A stretch of DNA of 59,199 bases from Cytophagales bacterium (GTDB lineage Bacteria; Bacteroidota; Bacteroidia; Cytophagales; Spirosomataceae). The notes beneath the pieces are model-generated. The model did not search any database and was not told the origin of the DNA. It saw only the letters and a program-made list of their open reading frames with translations. Positions 8,681 through 16,770 of this stretch are shown here, one piece after another (the stretch's first letter is position 1; every line of letters begins with the position of its first letter). The position numbers and the translations under genes were made by a program. Location of the stretch: positions 1-59,199 of the forward strand of contig JAAFJP010000035.1 of assembly GCA_013298125.1 (NCBI GenBank), written 5' to 3'.

Positions 8681-8760
8681 ACGGATTGAACGGATTAGAC
8701 ACGGATTTAGAGGTTTTTTTTAATTTAAAATCCGTGTCTAATCCGTCAAATCCGTGTTCC
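8681..8760. repeat. Imperfect inverted repeat of ATCCGT units between trpD and trpC
   Basis: CACGGATT...ACGGATTAGACACGGAT on the left mirrors ATCCGTGTCTAATCCGTCAA...CCGTG on the right around an AT-rich centre. It could form a long hairpin in the operon mRNA. No T-run follows, so it is not an obvious terminator. Confidence 0.55.
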
Positions 8761-8768
8761 ATCAACCA

Positions 8769-9755
8769 TTATTCTACAAATTTTTTAAACGAATTTAAGG
8801 CTTTTCCACTGATTAAAGACTCTTTTGCCATCAAAACAGCATCCGACAAACTCAAATTATCATCGGCACAATATAAGGCAGTGGCGGCATTTGCCAAGAC
8901 TACCTCGGTTTGTGCTTTTGTGCCTTTGTTTTCGAGAATTGAAATCAAGATTTTTGCTGATTCTTCTACGTTATTTCCTCCGTGTAAGTCTTCTTGTTTA
9001 CATTTTGTGAAGCCTAATTGTTCGGGAGAAATGATTTCTTTTCCTTTTTTGGTAATTAATTCAAAATCAGAGGTTAAAGAAATTTCATCGTAGCCGTCCG
9101 TACCGTAGAGAACGCCAAAATTGCCCCCCGATTTTGAAAATAATTCTCCATAAATATTCAAAACTTCTGGACTATAAACGCCTGTCAATTGCTTTTGAAC
9201 TTTGGCAGGATTGAGGATTGGTCCGAGCATATTGAAAAAGGTTTTCATGCCCAATTCTTTTCGGATTGGTCCTACAAAACGCATGGCTGGGTGAAACAAA
9301 GGAGCGTGAAGAAAACATATACCCGCCGATTCGATTTTTGATTTCAAATAACTTTCGTCATTGGTAAATTTTACGCCCAAATATTCCAAAACCGTCGAAG
9401 AACCCACCGACGACGACACGCCATGATTGCCATGTTTTGCCACTCGCTGACCAGCCCCAGCTACCACGAAAGAGGAAGTTGTGGAGATATTGAAAGTGTC
9501 TTTGCCATCCCCGCCCGTTCCGCATACGTCCATGGGGGAAAATTCGGATAAATCAACCGTCAAAGCTAAGTCCAACATGGCATCACGGAAGCCTTCTAAT
9601 TCGTCTGCCGTAACCATTCTTATCATGTAAGTCGTTAAAAATGAGGCAATTTGGCTATTATTCGCTTCTCCTTTTCCGATGATGGAAAGGGCTTCTTGGG
9701 CTTCTATTTTACTGAGGACTTCGCCTGAGATTCGTTTTTGTAGGTAGTTTTTCAT
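8769..9755 (-). CDS. trpD: Anthranilate phosphoribosyltransferase
   Basis: 328 residues. It transfers phosphoribose from PRPP to anthranilate. The PRPP-binding signatures DVCGTGGDGKDTFNIST and KHGNHGVSSSVGSS are both present, as are GVKF, HPAMRFVGPIRKELGMKTFFNMLGP and the anthranilate-site arginine region. It starts 13 bp after trpG, with no fusion to trpG (some bacteria have a TrpGD fusion). A palindromic repeat of 80 bp separates it from trpC. Confidence 0.97.
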   Translation of the reverse strand: MKNYLQKRISGEVLSKIEAQEALSIIGKGEANNSQIASFLTTYMIRMVTADELEGFRDAMLDLALTVDLSEFSPMDVCGTGGDGKDTFNISTTSSFVVAGAGQRVAKHGNHGVSSSVGSSTVLEYLGVKFTNDESYLKSKIESAGICFLHAPLFHPAMRFVGPIRKELGMKTFFNMLGPILNPAKVQKQLTGVYSPEVLNIYGELFSKSGGNFGVLYGTDGYDEISLTSDFELITKKGKEIISPEQLGFTKCKQEDLHGGNNVEESAKILISILENKGTKAQTEVVLANAATALYCADDNLSLSDAVLMAKESLISGKALNSFKKFVE

Positions 9756-9768
9756 TACATTTTAGTTA

Positions 9769-10335
9769 TCAACTTTTCACCCAATTCTCCACCATTTTCA
9801 CCCCAAACTGCGTCAAATACGCCTCTGGATGAAACTGCACTCCACGCACATCATAACGGGTATGTGCCTCTGCCATCACGAAGTTTTTTTCATCAATTGC
9901 CGTAACTTTCAAATCAGCGGGCATCGTTTCGGGAACTACTGTCCATGAGTGATAACGACATACGTCAAATTCCTTTGGTACGCCCTGAAAAAGCAATTCC
10001 GATGGCTCTGTGATGGTACATTTGGTGGTTACGCCATGTAGCACATCGCCCATGTTGTGGAGCTTTGCCCCGAAGGCTTCCCCAATGGCTTGATGTCCCA
10101 AACATACCCCAAAAATAGGCTTTGTAGAGGCATATTCACGGATAATATCCAACATAATTCCTGCCTCTTCGGGTATGCCCGGTCCAGGAGAAAGTAAGAT
10201 TTTATCGTATTTTTTGACATCTTCCAACGCTATTTTATCGTTACGAAAAACGTCCACATCATTGCCTAATTCTTTGAGGATATACACCAAATTATAGACA
10301 AATGAATCGTAATTATCTAAGACTAATATTTTCAT
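9769..10335 (-). CDS. trpG: Anthranilate synthase glutaminase subunit
   Basis: 188 residues, class-I glutamine amidotransferase. It supplies ammonia from glutamine to TrpE. The oxyanion strand LLSPGPGIPEEAG, nucleophile region FGVCLGHQAIGEAFG and the His-Glu pair in QFHPEAYLTQFG are all visible. HPEA replaces the more usual HPES but keeps the catalytic pair. The same family includes PabA; the position in the trp operon supports TrpG, perhaps amphibolic. A 367-bp spacer with an inverted repeat separates it from trpE. Confidence 0.95.
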   Translation of the reverse strand: MKILVLDNYDSFVYNLVYILKELGNDVDVFRNDKIALEDVKKYDKILLSPGPGIPEEAGIMLDIIREYASTKPIFGVCLGHQAIGEAFGAKLHNMGDVLHGVTTKCTITEPSELLFQGVPKEFDVCRYHSWTVVPETMPADLKVTAIDEKNFVMAEAHTRYDVRGVQFHPEAYLTQFGVKMVENWVKS

Positions 10336-10415
10336 TTTTTGTTGTGTTTATTTTTTGCCACGAAGGCACGAAGTCTCTAAGAAATTGTTTGTTTTTTGAT
10401 TAAAAGTATCCGTTT

Positions 10416-10623
10416 CTGTCATTCTTTAAGAATCTATTTTGTAGCTTCGAAATGTTTATTTAGAGATAAGATACAAATTTTCTTGTTATTTTTGCTAAAA
10501 CGAAATCGTTTCGGACGTTAAAAGGGAAGGGCAGAAAACTGAGCATATACCCGTCGTTTTATTGTACATGAGGTTAATAAGACACTTTTCTAAGCTACTA
10601 AATAGATTCTTTCAGAATGACAG
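10416..10623. repeat. MITE-like element with 31-bp terminal inverted repeats between trpE and trpG
   Basis: The arm at 10416-10446 (CTGTCATTCTTTAAG...GTAGCT) and the arm at 10593-10623 (AGCTACTAAATAG...ATGACAG) are complementary at about 28 of 31 positions and lie 146 bp apart. The interior shows no gene. The rest of the 10336-10702 gap has only imperfect mirrored traces (CCACGAAGGCACGAAG near 10359; CGTCTTTCCGTCCTTGCGG near 10672). Confidence 0.55.
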
Positions 10624-10702
10624 AGCTGGATTTTATTCTTCTATCCAAAATCAACTTACTTTCTCTATTAGCGTCTTTCCGTCCTTGCGGTTAATTTAAT
10701 AC

Positions 10703-12115
10703 TCAAATTCCTACTGCAACCTCCAAAGCCTTCCTTAAAGCCCCCAATTTCAATTTAATCTCCGCCATCTCAGTTTCAACAACCGATTTTGCCACTACGC
10801 CCATGCCCGCTTGGTAGAAAAGCGTATTATTTTTACTCATAAAAGTACGAATGGCGATGGCGTGATTGAAATTTCCGTTAAAATCCATGTAGCCGATTGC
10901 TCCTCCGTAAATGTGTCGATTGACGTTTTCTAAGCGGTTAATGATACTCATGGCATTGTGTTTGGGCGAACCCGAAAGTGTACCCGCAGGGAAAGTGTCC
11001 GCCACCAATTGCAGTGGATTTGTGCCAGCCGTCATGTGTCCCGTCACCTTTGAAACCAAGTGAATTACGTGCGAATAAAATTGCACTTCCTTGAAAGTTT
11101 CCACTTTTACCACATCCGAACTTCTGGATAAATCATTTCTTGCCAAGTCCACTAACATCACGTGTTCGGCAGATTCTTTGGGGTCAGCTAAGAGTTCTCG
11201 GGCTAATTCTGCATCTTTTTCGTCGTCTCCTGTGCGTCTGAATGTCCCTGCAATCGGGTGAATTTCAGCGATATTTCCTTTAATGGCAATCTGTTTTTCG
11301 GGCGATGCTCCGAAGATATGATAGTTTTCGTAATCAAAATAAAACATATACGGCGATGGATTCACGGAACGTAAGGCTCTGTAAATCTGAAAGTCATCAC
11401 CCTCAAAAGTACGGCTGAAACGACGGGAAGGCACTATTTGGAAAACATCTCCCCGCAAACAATGCTTGATACATTCGTTGATAATGACCCGCATTTCGTC
11501 ATCGGTATAATTGGTAATTTCTTCGCTGGTGAGTTTGAAAGGTTTGGTAGAATAATGGGGCATATTCATCAAAAAATCAATTTTTTCAAATGGTTTTGCC
11601 TCCGATTTTTCTTCGCCAAATTGATGTTCATAAATCGCCATTTCGTCCTTGAAGTGGTTGATTGCCACCACATAACGATAGACGTAATAGATTATCGAAG
11701 GGATTTCGGTGTTGCTGTTTTTATCCTGAATTTCGATGTCTTCAAAATATTCAACGGCATCATAACTGATATGCCCAAACATTCCATTTGCCATCGGGGC
11801 ATCTTCCGCCTGACGGGTCCACTCAAAACGATTGGCAAAATTCATCAAGGCTTGCACGGCATCTTTGCGTTTTTCCAAGGGAAAAGTTTCCACAGAACCG
11901 TCTGGAAATGATTGCGTTACAATGTCTTTGTCAATCACAATACTCGCCACAGGGTCACAGGCGATATGCGAATACCCGTGTTCTTTGCCGTGATAATCAG
12001 CACTTTCCAAGATAACCGAATTCTTGAATTGACTTCTGAGTTTCAGGAATATACCCACGGGCGTGATGGTGTCCGCTAATTGTTTTTTTGAGGTTGTTGT
12101 TACTTTGAAATTCAT
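10703..12115 (-). CDS. trpE: Anthranilate synthase component I
   Basis: 470 residues from MNFKVTTTSKKQLADTITP; the ATG at 12169 lies in an intergenic repeat and is rejected. It converts chorismate plus ammonia to anthranilate. The chorismate-binding domain shows PSPYMFYFDY, GASPEKQ, HPIAGTFRRTGDDEKDAELA, MLVDLARNDLSR and GTLSGSPK. The N-terminal feedback-site motif appears as ILESADY (LLES type), so Trp inhibition is likely retained. It is the first protein gene of the operon, downstream of the leader attenuator and tRNA-Trp. Confidence 0.97.
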   Translation of the reverse strand: MNFKVTTTSKKQLADTITPVGIFLKLRSQFKNSVILESADYHGKEHGYSHIACDPVASIVIDKDIVTQSFPDGSVETFPLEKRKDAVQALMNFANRFEWTRQAEDAPMANGMFGHISYDAVEYFEDIEIQDKNSNTEIPSIIYYVYRYVVAINHFKDEMAIYEHQFGEEKSEAKPFEKIDFLMNMPHYSTKPFKLTSEEITNYTDDEMRVIINECIKHCLRGDVFQIVPSRRFSRTFEGDDFQIYRALRSVNPSPYMFYFDYENYHIFGASPEKQIAIKGNIAEIHPIAGTFRRTGDDEKDAELARELLADPKESAEHVMLVDLARNDLSRSSDVVKVETFKEVQFYSHVIHLVSKVTGHMTAGTNPLQLVADTFPAGTLSGSPKHNAMSIINRLENVNRHIYGGAIGYMDFNGNFNHAIAIRTFMSKNNTLFYQAGMGVVAKSVVETEMAEIKLKLGALRKALEVAVGI

Positions 12116-12148
12116 GATTTTTTCAATGAGTGAGTTTATTCTATGAAT

Positions 12149-12252
12149 TTTGTCTGAATTAGGATTCATAGGATTTAAGGATTTTTAGGATTAGATTTTG
12201 AAAGGAAAATCTGGTTAATCCTTAAATCTGGCAAATCCTAGTTCAGACAAAT
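12149..12252. repeat. Imperfect inverted repeat between tRNA-Trp and trpE
   Basis: The outer arms TTTGTCTGAATTAGG and CCTAGTTCAGACAAA are nearly complementary. Inner arms carry repeated AGGATT / AATCCT units (TAGGATTTAAGG near 12169; CCTTAAATCTGGCAAATCC near 12220). The whole 5' side of trpE would fold into a long hairpin. It might help separate the tRNA 3' end from the trp mRNA, but it also resembles other heptamer-repeat elements in this genome. Confidence 0.55.
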
Positions 12253-12284
12253 AGCGGTCAAATATTTTAAATTCTAATTTTTTG

Positions 12285-12357
12285 CACGCCATGCAGGACT
12301 CGAACCTGCAACCGATGGTTTTGGAGACCATTACTCTACCAATTGAGCTAATGACGT
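12285..12357 (-). tRNA. tRNA-Trp (anticodon CCA)
   Basis: A complete 73-nt cloverleaf. The 7-bp acceptor stem (ACGTCAT with ATGGCGT) has one G-U pair. The D stem is GCTC/GAGT, the anticodon stem ATGGT/ACCAT around loop CTCCAAA, and the T stem GCAGG/CCTGC around TTCGAGT. The discriminator base is G73, as TrpRS requires. The 3' CCA is not encoded. It begins only 4 bases after the T-run of the trp attenuator terminator and ends about 170 bases before trpE, so it appears to be transcribed only by read-through of the attenuator. The weak pairs (G10-U25, U4-G69) make it a somewhat divergent tRNA-Trp. Confidence 0.93.
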
Positions 12358-12361
12358 AAAC

Positions 12362-12397
12362 AAAAAAAGGCTTACTGCGTTGAACAGTAAGCCTTTT
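12362..12397 (-). terminator. trp attenuator terminator (helix 3:4)
   Basis: On the minus strand, AAAAGGCTTACTG / CAGTAAGCCTTTT form a perfect stem with a 7-nt loop TTCAACG, followed by a run of seven T. The direction of the T-run fits minus-strand transcription toward trpE. The loop and the inner stem also pair with the end of the leader ORF (antiterminator). Confidence 0.9.
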
Positions 12398-12439
12398 CGT
12401 GATAAATATATCTTTATCGAAAATACATAATGGGACTGT

Positions 12440-12496
12440 TCAACCGACGTTCGTCAATTGCCACCACCATGCTGTATTTTTGAAATTTGTTGTCAT
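12440..12496 (-). CDS. trpL: trp leader peptide
   Basis: An 18-codon frame MTTNFKNTAWWWQLTNVG starts about 10-15 bases after the predicted transcription start and carries three consecutive TGG codons (12461-12469). Three tandem Trp codons in so short a frame, directly upstream of competing helices and a terminator, identify a regulatory leader peptide. The product itself probably has no function; its translation senses charged tRNA-Trp. Confidence 0.9.
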   Translation of the reverse strand: MTTNFKNTAWWWQLTNVG

Positions 12497-12514
12497 TTTT
12501 TCGTTTTGATGTTG

Positions 12515-12544
12515 CAAACTTAGTATTTAAAATTTAAAAACAAA
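12515..12544 (-). promoter_or_regulatory. Promoter of the trp leader transcript
   Basis: On the minus strand the -7 element TAAGTTTG (12515-12522) matches the Bacteroidota consensus TAnnTTTG exactly. A TTTG -33 element (12541-12544) lies 18 bp upstream. It sits just past the purB stop and would start RNA near 12508, a few bases before the leader ATG. Confidence 0.75.
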
Positions 12545-12558
12545 AATATTTATAAAAT

Positions 12559-13905
12559 TTACTCCAAAACCCCCACATAATTAAACGGCGTTATCCGTTT
12601 TAATTCATACTTGATTTTATCGCTAACTTCCAGATTATCAATAAATTCTGCGATGGTTTTTTCAGTGATTTTATCGTTTTTACGAGTCAATGCTTTCAGG
12701 GCTTCGTAAGGTTGTGGGTAATTTTCACGTCTCAAAATCGTCTGAATTGCCTCGGCAACTACTGCCCAGTTATCTTCTAAATCTGCATTGATGGCATCTT
12801 GATTGAGTTCTAATTTATTCAAACCTCGCAACAAAGCTGTCAAGGCAATCAATTGATGTGCAATTGGAACGCCCAAATTTCTCAAAACTGTCGAATCCGT
12901 CAAATCTCTTTGTAATCTTGAAACTGGAAGTTTTGCTGCCAAAAATTCGTATAGTGCATTGGCGATGCCTACGTTACCTTCTGAGTTTTCAAAATCAATC
13001 GGATTTACTTTGTGTGGCATGGCTGACGAACCCACTTCGCCCGCTTTGATTTTCTGTTTGAAATAACCCATCGAAACGTAAGTCCAAACGTCACGATCAA
13101 GGTCTAACACAATGTTATTCAGGCGTTTAAGGTTATCCATTAAAGCCGCCATATTGTCGTAATGCTCAATCTGAGTGGTGAATTTACTGCGAACTAAGCC
13201 CAACGATTTTACAAAATTATTCCCAAAATCTACCCAAGAATTTTCTGGGTAAGCTACGTTATGAGCATTGAAATTGCCCGTTGCACCGCCAAATTTTGCT
13301 GAGTACGGAATCGTTTTCAATAAATCCATTTGACGCTCCATTCTTTCTACAAAAACCTGAAATTCTTTGCCCAAGCGTGTAGGTGAGGCAGGTTGCCCGT
13401 GTGTGTGAGCGAGCAAAGGAATATCCTTCCATTCCGTAGCCAAAGCCTGAATTTTGGCGATTGTTTCGTGTAATTTTGGAATCAAAACTTCATTCATTGC
13501 TTCCATCAATGACGATGGAATGGCGGTATTATTAACATCCTGCGAAGTCAATCCGAAGTGGATAAACTCCAAATATTGCTCAATGCCAAACTTCTCTAAT
13601 TTATATTTTATGAAATACTCAACCGCCTTTACATCGTGATTAGTTTCACGTTCTTTTTCCTTAATCCAAAGAGCATCTTCTTCTGAAAAATTTACGTAAA
13701 TGTCTCTTAATGAATCAAATAACGATTTATTGATTCCTTCTAATTGAGGTAAAGGAATTTCGCAAAGGGCAATAAAATATTCGATTTCGATACGAACTCG
13801 ATATTTGATTAATCCAAATTCTGAAAAATAAGGTGCAAGACTTTCGACTTGCTTACGGTAACGCCCATCAACTGGCGAAATTGCGGTTAATTGATTTAAT
13901 TGCAT
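12559..13905 (-). CDS. purB: Adenylosuccinate lyase
   Basis: 448 residues from MQLNQLTAISPVDGRYRKQ, which matches the family N-terminus (an ATG three codons earlier is possible). It catalyses two fumarate-releasing steps of purine synthesis. The fumarase/aspartase signature is GEVGSSAMPHKVNPIDFENSEGN. HTHGQPASPTRLGKEF carries the catalytic His region, and FGLTSQDVNNTAIP is also present. It lies directly upstream of the trp leader promoter on the same strand. No strong terminator is visible in the short gap, so some read-through into the trp leader is possible. Confidence 0.97.
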   Translation of the reverse strand: MQLNQLTAISPVDGRYRKQVESLAPYFSEFGLIKYRVRIEIEYFIALCEIPLPQLEGINKSLFDSLRDIYVNFSEEDALWIKEKERETNHDVKAVEYFIKYKLEKFGIEQYLEFIHFGLTSQDVNNTAIPSSLMEAMNEVLIPKLHETIAKIQALATEWKDIPLLAHTHGQPASPTRLGKEFQVFVERMERQMDLLKTIPYSAKFGGATGNFNAHNVAYPENSWVDFGNNFVKSLGLVRSKFTTQIEHYDNMAALMDNLKRLNNIVLDLDRDVWTYVSMGYFKQKIKAGEVGSSAMPHKVNPIDFENSEGNVGIANALYEFLAAKLPVSRLQRDLTDSTVLRNLGVPIAHQLIALTALLRGLNKLELNQDAINADLEDNWAVVAEAIQTILRRENYPQPYEALKALTRKNDKITEKTIAEFIDNLEVSDKIKYELKRITPFNYVGVLE

Positions 13906-14040
13906 GATATTCAATGATTGAATGAGAGAGTTAGTGAATGACAGAATATTGGACTTCTCAAATTCAGACTACAAATTTACGAAAGAATAATTTGGGATAA
14001 GGTATTGATGAATTTAAGAATTGTAAATTTGTATAAAATT

Positions 14041-14104
14041 GTAACCCGATGCTTCCGCATCGGAGTTTGGTGTTCATAGCCGATGCGGAAGCATCGGGTT
14101 ACAG
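14041..14104. repeat. Paired palindromic REP elements upstream of the histidine kinase
   Basis: GTAACCCGATGCTTCCGCATCGG (14041-14063) is the inverse of the copy at 14080-14104 (CCGATGC, GGAA loop, GCATCGG, GTTACAG). Each half is itself a 7-bp hairpin with a 4-nt loop. The same unit with changed but still paired stems is at 7852-7876 and 58777-58801. Confidence 0.7.
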
Positions 14105-14114
14105 TATTCTGACA

Positions 14115-15155
14115 ATGATTCTCAACCCCAAAATATTAGCTTTCTTACTCGCCATCGCCATTGCGATTTTTACGACTACATTCCTTTGGTTTGTGCCAGA
14201 GACGAATGCTAATGTCTTGTTCATCAGCTTCATAGCTTCTTTAACGATTGCTGGATTGATGATATATTTTGTCTTGGATTATTTAGTTTTTCAAGAAATT
14301 AATAAAATGTACGACTCTATCAATCGTCTGAAAATGAAGGATTTTGGGGTTACTCGGAAGAAATTACAGAAAGACAACAATCCTCTCCGCAAACTGAATG
14401 ATGAGCTTTTTGTGTATGTTTCCAAAAAAGAACAGGAAGTAACAGAACTGAAACGGTTGGAAAAATATCGTCGAGAATTTTTGGCTAATGTTTCGCATGA
14501 ATTGAAAACGCCCATTTTTTCCGCCCAAGGATTTGTCCATACGCTTTTGGACGGTGCAATGGACGATGAAAATGTACGAGAAAAATTCCTTCAAAAAGCC
14601 GCTAAAAGTTTAGATGGTTTGGATATTTTGGTAAAAGATTTATTGACCCTTTCACAGATGGAAACGGGAGAAATCAAGATGAATCAGTCGAGGGTGGATA
14701 TTCGCCAAATGACGAAGGAGGTTTTTGAACAATTAGAAAATAAAGCTATTTCAAAAAACGTAAAAATGCACATTAAAGCCCCTCAGCCTACGATTTTCGC
14801 ACGGGCAGATGCTCAACGCATTGGACAGGTAATGACGAATTTAGTAGAAAATGCCATCAAATACGGCAATGAAAACGGGAATATTTGGGTTGATTTTGAA
14901 GAAGATAAAAAGGACTGGAAAATCTCAATCAGAGATGATGGACCAGGGATTTCTTCGGAACATTTGAACCGAATTTTTGAGCGTTTTTATAGAGTTGATA
15001 AAGCCCGTAGTCGCACGGATGGTTCTTCGGGTTTGGGTTTAGCGATTGTCAAGCACATTCTTCAAGGGCATCGCACGAAGATTTCGGTGGTGTCGAAGGT
15101 TGAGAAGGGGACTACTTTTTCGTTTCGGTTGGAGAAGTCCTTGAATGGTGTGTAA
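14115..15155 (+). CDS. Sensor histidine kinase (PhoR-like)
   Basis: 346 residues from MILNPKILAFLL; the open frame extends 22 codons upstream through a palindromic repeat, so I reject that start. Two transmembrane segments (about 6-26 and 33-55) are followed by a linker, the H box FLANVSHELKTPI, N box NLVENAIKYGNENG, DDGPGI and GLGLAIVKHIL. There is no sizeable periplasmic domain. It resembles the phosphate-type PhoR kinases of Bacteroidota. No response regulator lies beside it. A strong bidirectional terminator follows. Confidence 0.9.
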   Translation: MILNPKILAFLLAIAIAIFTTTFLWFVPETNANVLFISFIASLTIAGLMIYFVLDYLVFQEINKMYDSINRLKMKDFGVTRKKLQKDNNPLRKLNDELFVYVSKKEQEVTELKRLEKYRREFLANVSHELKTPIFSAQGFVHTLLDGAMDDENVREKFLQKAAKSLDGLDILVKDLLTLSQMETGEIKMNQSRVDIRQMTKEVFEQLENKAISKNVKMHIKAPQPTIFARADAQRIGQVMTNLVENAIKYGNENGNIWVDFEEDKKDWKISIRDDGPGISSEHLNRIFERFYRVDKARSRTDGSSGLGLAIVKHILQGHRTKISVVSKVEKGTTFSFRLEKSLNGV

Positions 15156-15158
15156 ATT

Positions 15159-15195
15159 AAAAGTGCTTGTAGAATTTGTTTCTACAAGCACTTTT
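15159..15195. terminator. Bidirectional terminator between the kinase and prfA
   Basis: AAAAGTGCTTGTAGAA pairs with TTCTACAAGCACTTTT around a 5-base loop. The symmetrical A/T flanks suit both converging genes. Confidence 0.8.
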
Positions 15196-15234
15196 GTATG
15201 ATTAATTGAATATGAAGTTTATAAAACCCTAACC

Positions 15235-16305
15235 CTAAACCGCCCCTTCCTTCAATTTCTCCGCATTATCCGCAATCCTCAATTGCTCAATAAAATCCCC
15301 AATTTCACCATCCATTACTACGGGAAGATTATAAACTGTGTAACCAATACGGTGGTCAGTTACACGCCCTTGTGGGTAATTATATGTACGGATTTTGTCA
15401 GAACGGTCTCCCGAACCTACCATCGAACGACGGTCTCCCGCAATGGCATCTTGTTGTTTGGCTAATTCAATTTCATAAATCCGTGAACGCAAAACGGTCA
15501 TGGCTTTCTCAAAATTCTTGATTTGTGAACGTTCGTCTTGGCACTGAACCACCAAACCCGACGGTAAGTGAGTAACCCGCACGGCTGAGTAGGTAGTATT
15601 TACCGACTGACCACCCGCACCTGACGAACAGAACGTATCTTTACGAATATCATTCATATTGATTTGTACATCCACCTCATCTACTTCTGGTAAAACGGCC
15701 ACCGTTGCCGCCGAAGTATGAATTCTTCCCTGAGATTCGGTGGCGGGTACACGCTGCACACGATGCACACCCGACTCAAATTTCATTTTTCCATACACAT
15801 CTTCACCTTGAATATTTGCCACAATCTCTTTATAGCCACCCGAAGACGCATCTGTATGGTCAATTACCTGAAATTGCCAACCCTGATTGGCACAAAAACG
15901 TTGGTACATTCTGAACAAATCTCCCGCAAAAATCCCCGCTTCGTCTCCACCCGTTCCTGCACGAATTTCCAAGATGATATTTTTGGAATCATTAGGGTCT
16001 TTTGGAATCAACATTTCCTTCAAAAAAGCCTCCATTGCTTCTTTTTGGGGTAAAAGTTCGTCTAATTCACCCTTTGCCATGTCTCTGAAATCTTCGTCTT
16101 TTTCAGTAGCAATCACCTCTTTGGCAGAGTCAATATTCGATAAAATATTTTGGTATTCTTTGTATTTAATGACAATCTTTTCAAGGTCTTTGTACTCCTT
16201 GCTGATGGTTTTGTATTTATTCATATCCGAAACGATTTCGGGTTGCGTCATTTGTTGGGCAACTTCATTAAATCGTTCGTTGATGGCTTCTAATTGTTCT
16301 AACAT
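15235..16305 (-). CDS. prfA: Peptide chain release factor 1
   Basis: 356 residues from [15 protein letters not shown]; the upstream ATG at 16344 is less likely. The GGQ peptidyl-hydrolysis motif is in [24 protein letters not shown]. The anticodon-like tripeptide is PAT ([14 protein letters not shown]), as in RF1 (P-x-T) rather than RF2 (SPF). No programmed frameshift is present, consistent with RF1. It reads UAA and UAG stops. Confidence 0.96.
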   Translation of the reverse strand: MLEQLEAINERFNEVAQQMTQPEIVSDMNKYKTISKEYKDLEKIVIKYKEYQNILSNIDSAKEVIATEKDEDFRDMAKGELDELLPQKEAMEAFLKEMLIPKDPNDSKNIILEIRAGTGGDEAGIFAGDLFRMYQRFCANQGWQFQVIDHTDASSGGYKEIVANIQGEDVYGKMKFESGVHRVQRVPATESQGRIHTSAATVAVLPEVDEVDVQINMNDIRKDTFCSSGAGGQSVNTTYSAVRVTHLPSGLVVQCQDERSQIKNFEKAMTVLRSRIYEIELAKQQDAIAGDRRSMVGSGDRSDKIRTYNYPQGRVTDHRIGYTVYNLPVVMDGEIGDFIEQLRIADNAEKLKEGAV

Positions 16306-16485
16306 AATTTTATTTTCTGTATTTCTTTTAAAATCAGGGTGCAAAGATACAAAAAAACTTCGTACTGAATAGGGGTAAACGGTGGACTCGTTGTCTTATA
16401 TTCAGATACCTGAGTGAATGGTTCTACCCTTTTTTAAACCTTTCCGTGATTTTTTATTCTAACAAGAAAATAAAACACAAAGGTT

Positions 16486-16710
16486 ATGAAAAAGGTATTT
16501 GATAAAACATTCTTAGGATTGACTTTGGTAGTCGGTCTTACTATTTTAATGACATCGTGTGGACCTACTTATGTACGCACAAGCCGTCCAGTCGTTTATC
16601 GTCCAGTTGCACCCGCACGAGTAGTCGTTACCCCAGTACCAGTAGTTGTTGTAAGAAAATATACCCCACCCCCAAGACCTAATCGTACGGTTGTGAAGGT
16701 GATATTTTAA
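16486..16710 (+). CDS. Small proline/valine-rich lipoprotein
   Basis: 74 residues. A lipoprotein signal (MKKVFDKTFLGLTLVVGLTI, then LMTSC) is followed by GPTYVRTSRPVVYRPVAPARVVV and a Pro/Arg/Val-rich tail. It is a close paralogue of the next gene: both have the CGPTYVR start of the mature part. Function unknown; probably a surface or periplasmic structural lipoprotein. Confidence 0.7.
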   Translation: MKKVFDKTFLGLTLVVGLTILMTSCGPTYVRTSRPVVYRPVAPARVVVTPVPVVVVRKYTPPPRPNRTVVKVIF

Positions 16711-16770
16711 AGGTTTTAAAGAAGCAACTATCTGATTTTTAGCGTATTAATCATCTAAATACTACATAAA

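Larger units (their letters stand above)
12362..12496 (-). promoter_or_regulatory. Leader-peptide attenuator of the tRNA-Trp/trp operon
   Basis: Four alternating segments are visible. Helix 1:2 is 12441-12460 (CAATTGAC / GTCGGTTG), immediately after three Trp codons. Antiterminator 2:3 pairs GTTGAACAGT (12435-12444, overlapping the leader stop codon) with ACTGTTCAAC (12379-12388). Terminator 3:4 is 12365-12397. A further hairpin at 12394-12423 lies between segments 2 and 3 and would bring them together. Stalling at the Trp codons would open 1:2 and allow 2:3. Completing the leader would put the ribosome over segment 2 and allow termination. This resembles the published Bacteroidota trp-leader class (I recall it as Bacteroid-trp, not verified here). 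Confidence 0.9.

Noticed and set aside
12116-12169. Extended N-terminus of TrpE from 12169
   Set aside because: The extra 18 codons lie in an inverted repeat and are not part of the family N-terminus.
12285-12357. tRNA-Trp as an integration (att) site for a mobile island
   Set aside because: No integrase, no repeated tRNA 3' end nearby; neighbours are purB and trp genes in normal context.
12362-12540. T-box riboswitch upstream of trp genes
   Set aside because: No T-box sequence or specifier loop; the Trp-codon leader peptide and competing helices explain the region.
15718-16372. Plus-strand frames opposite prfA
   Set aside because: Antisense shadows of conserved RF1 codons.
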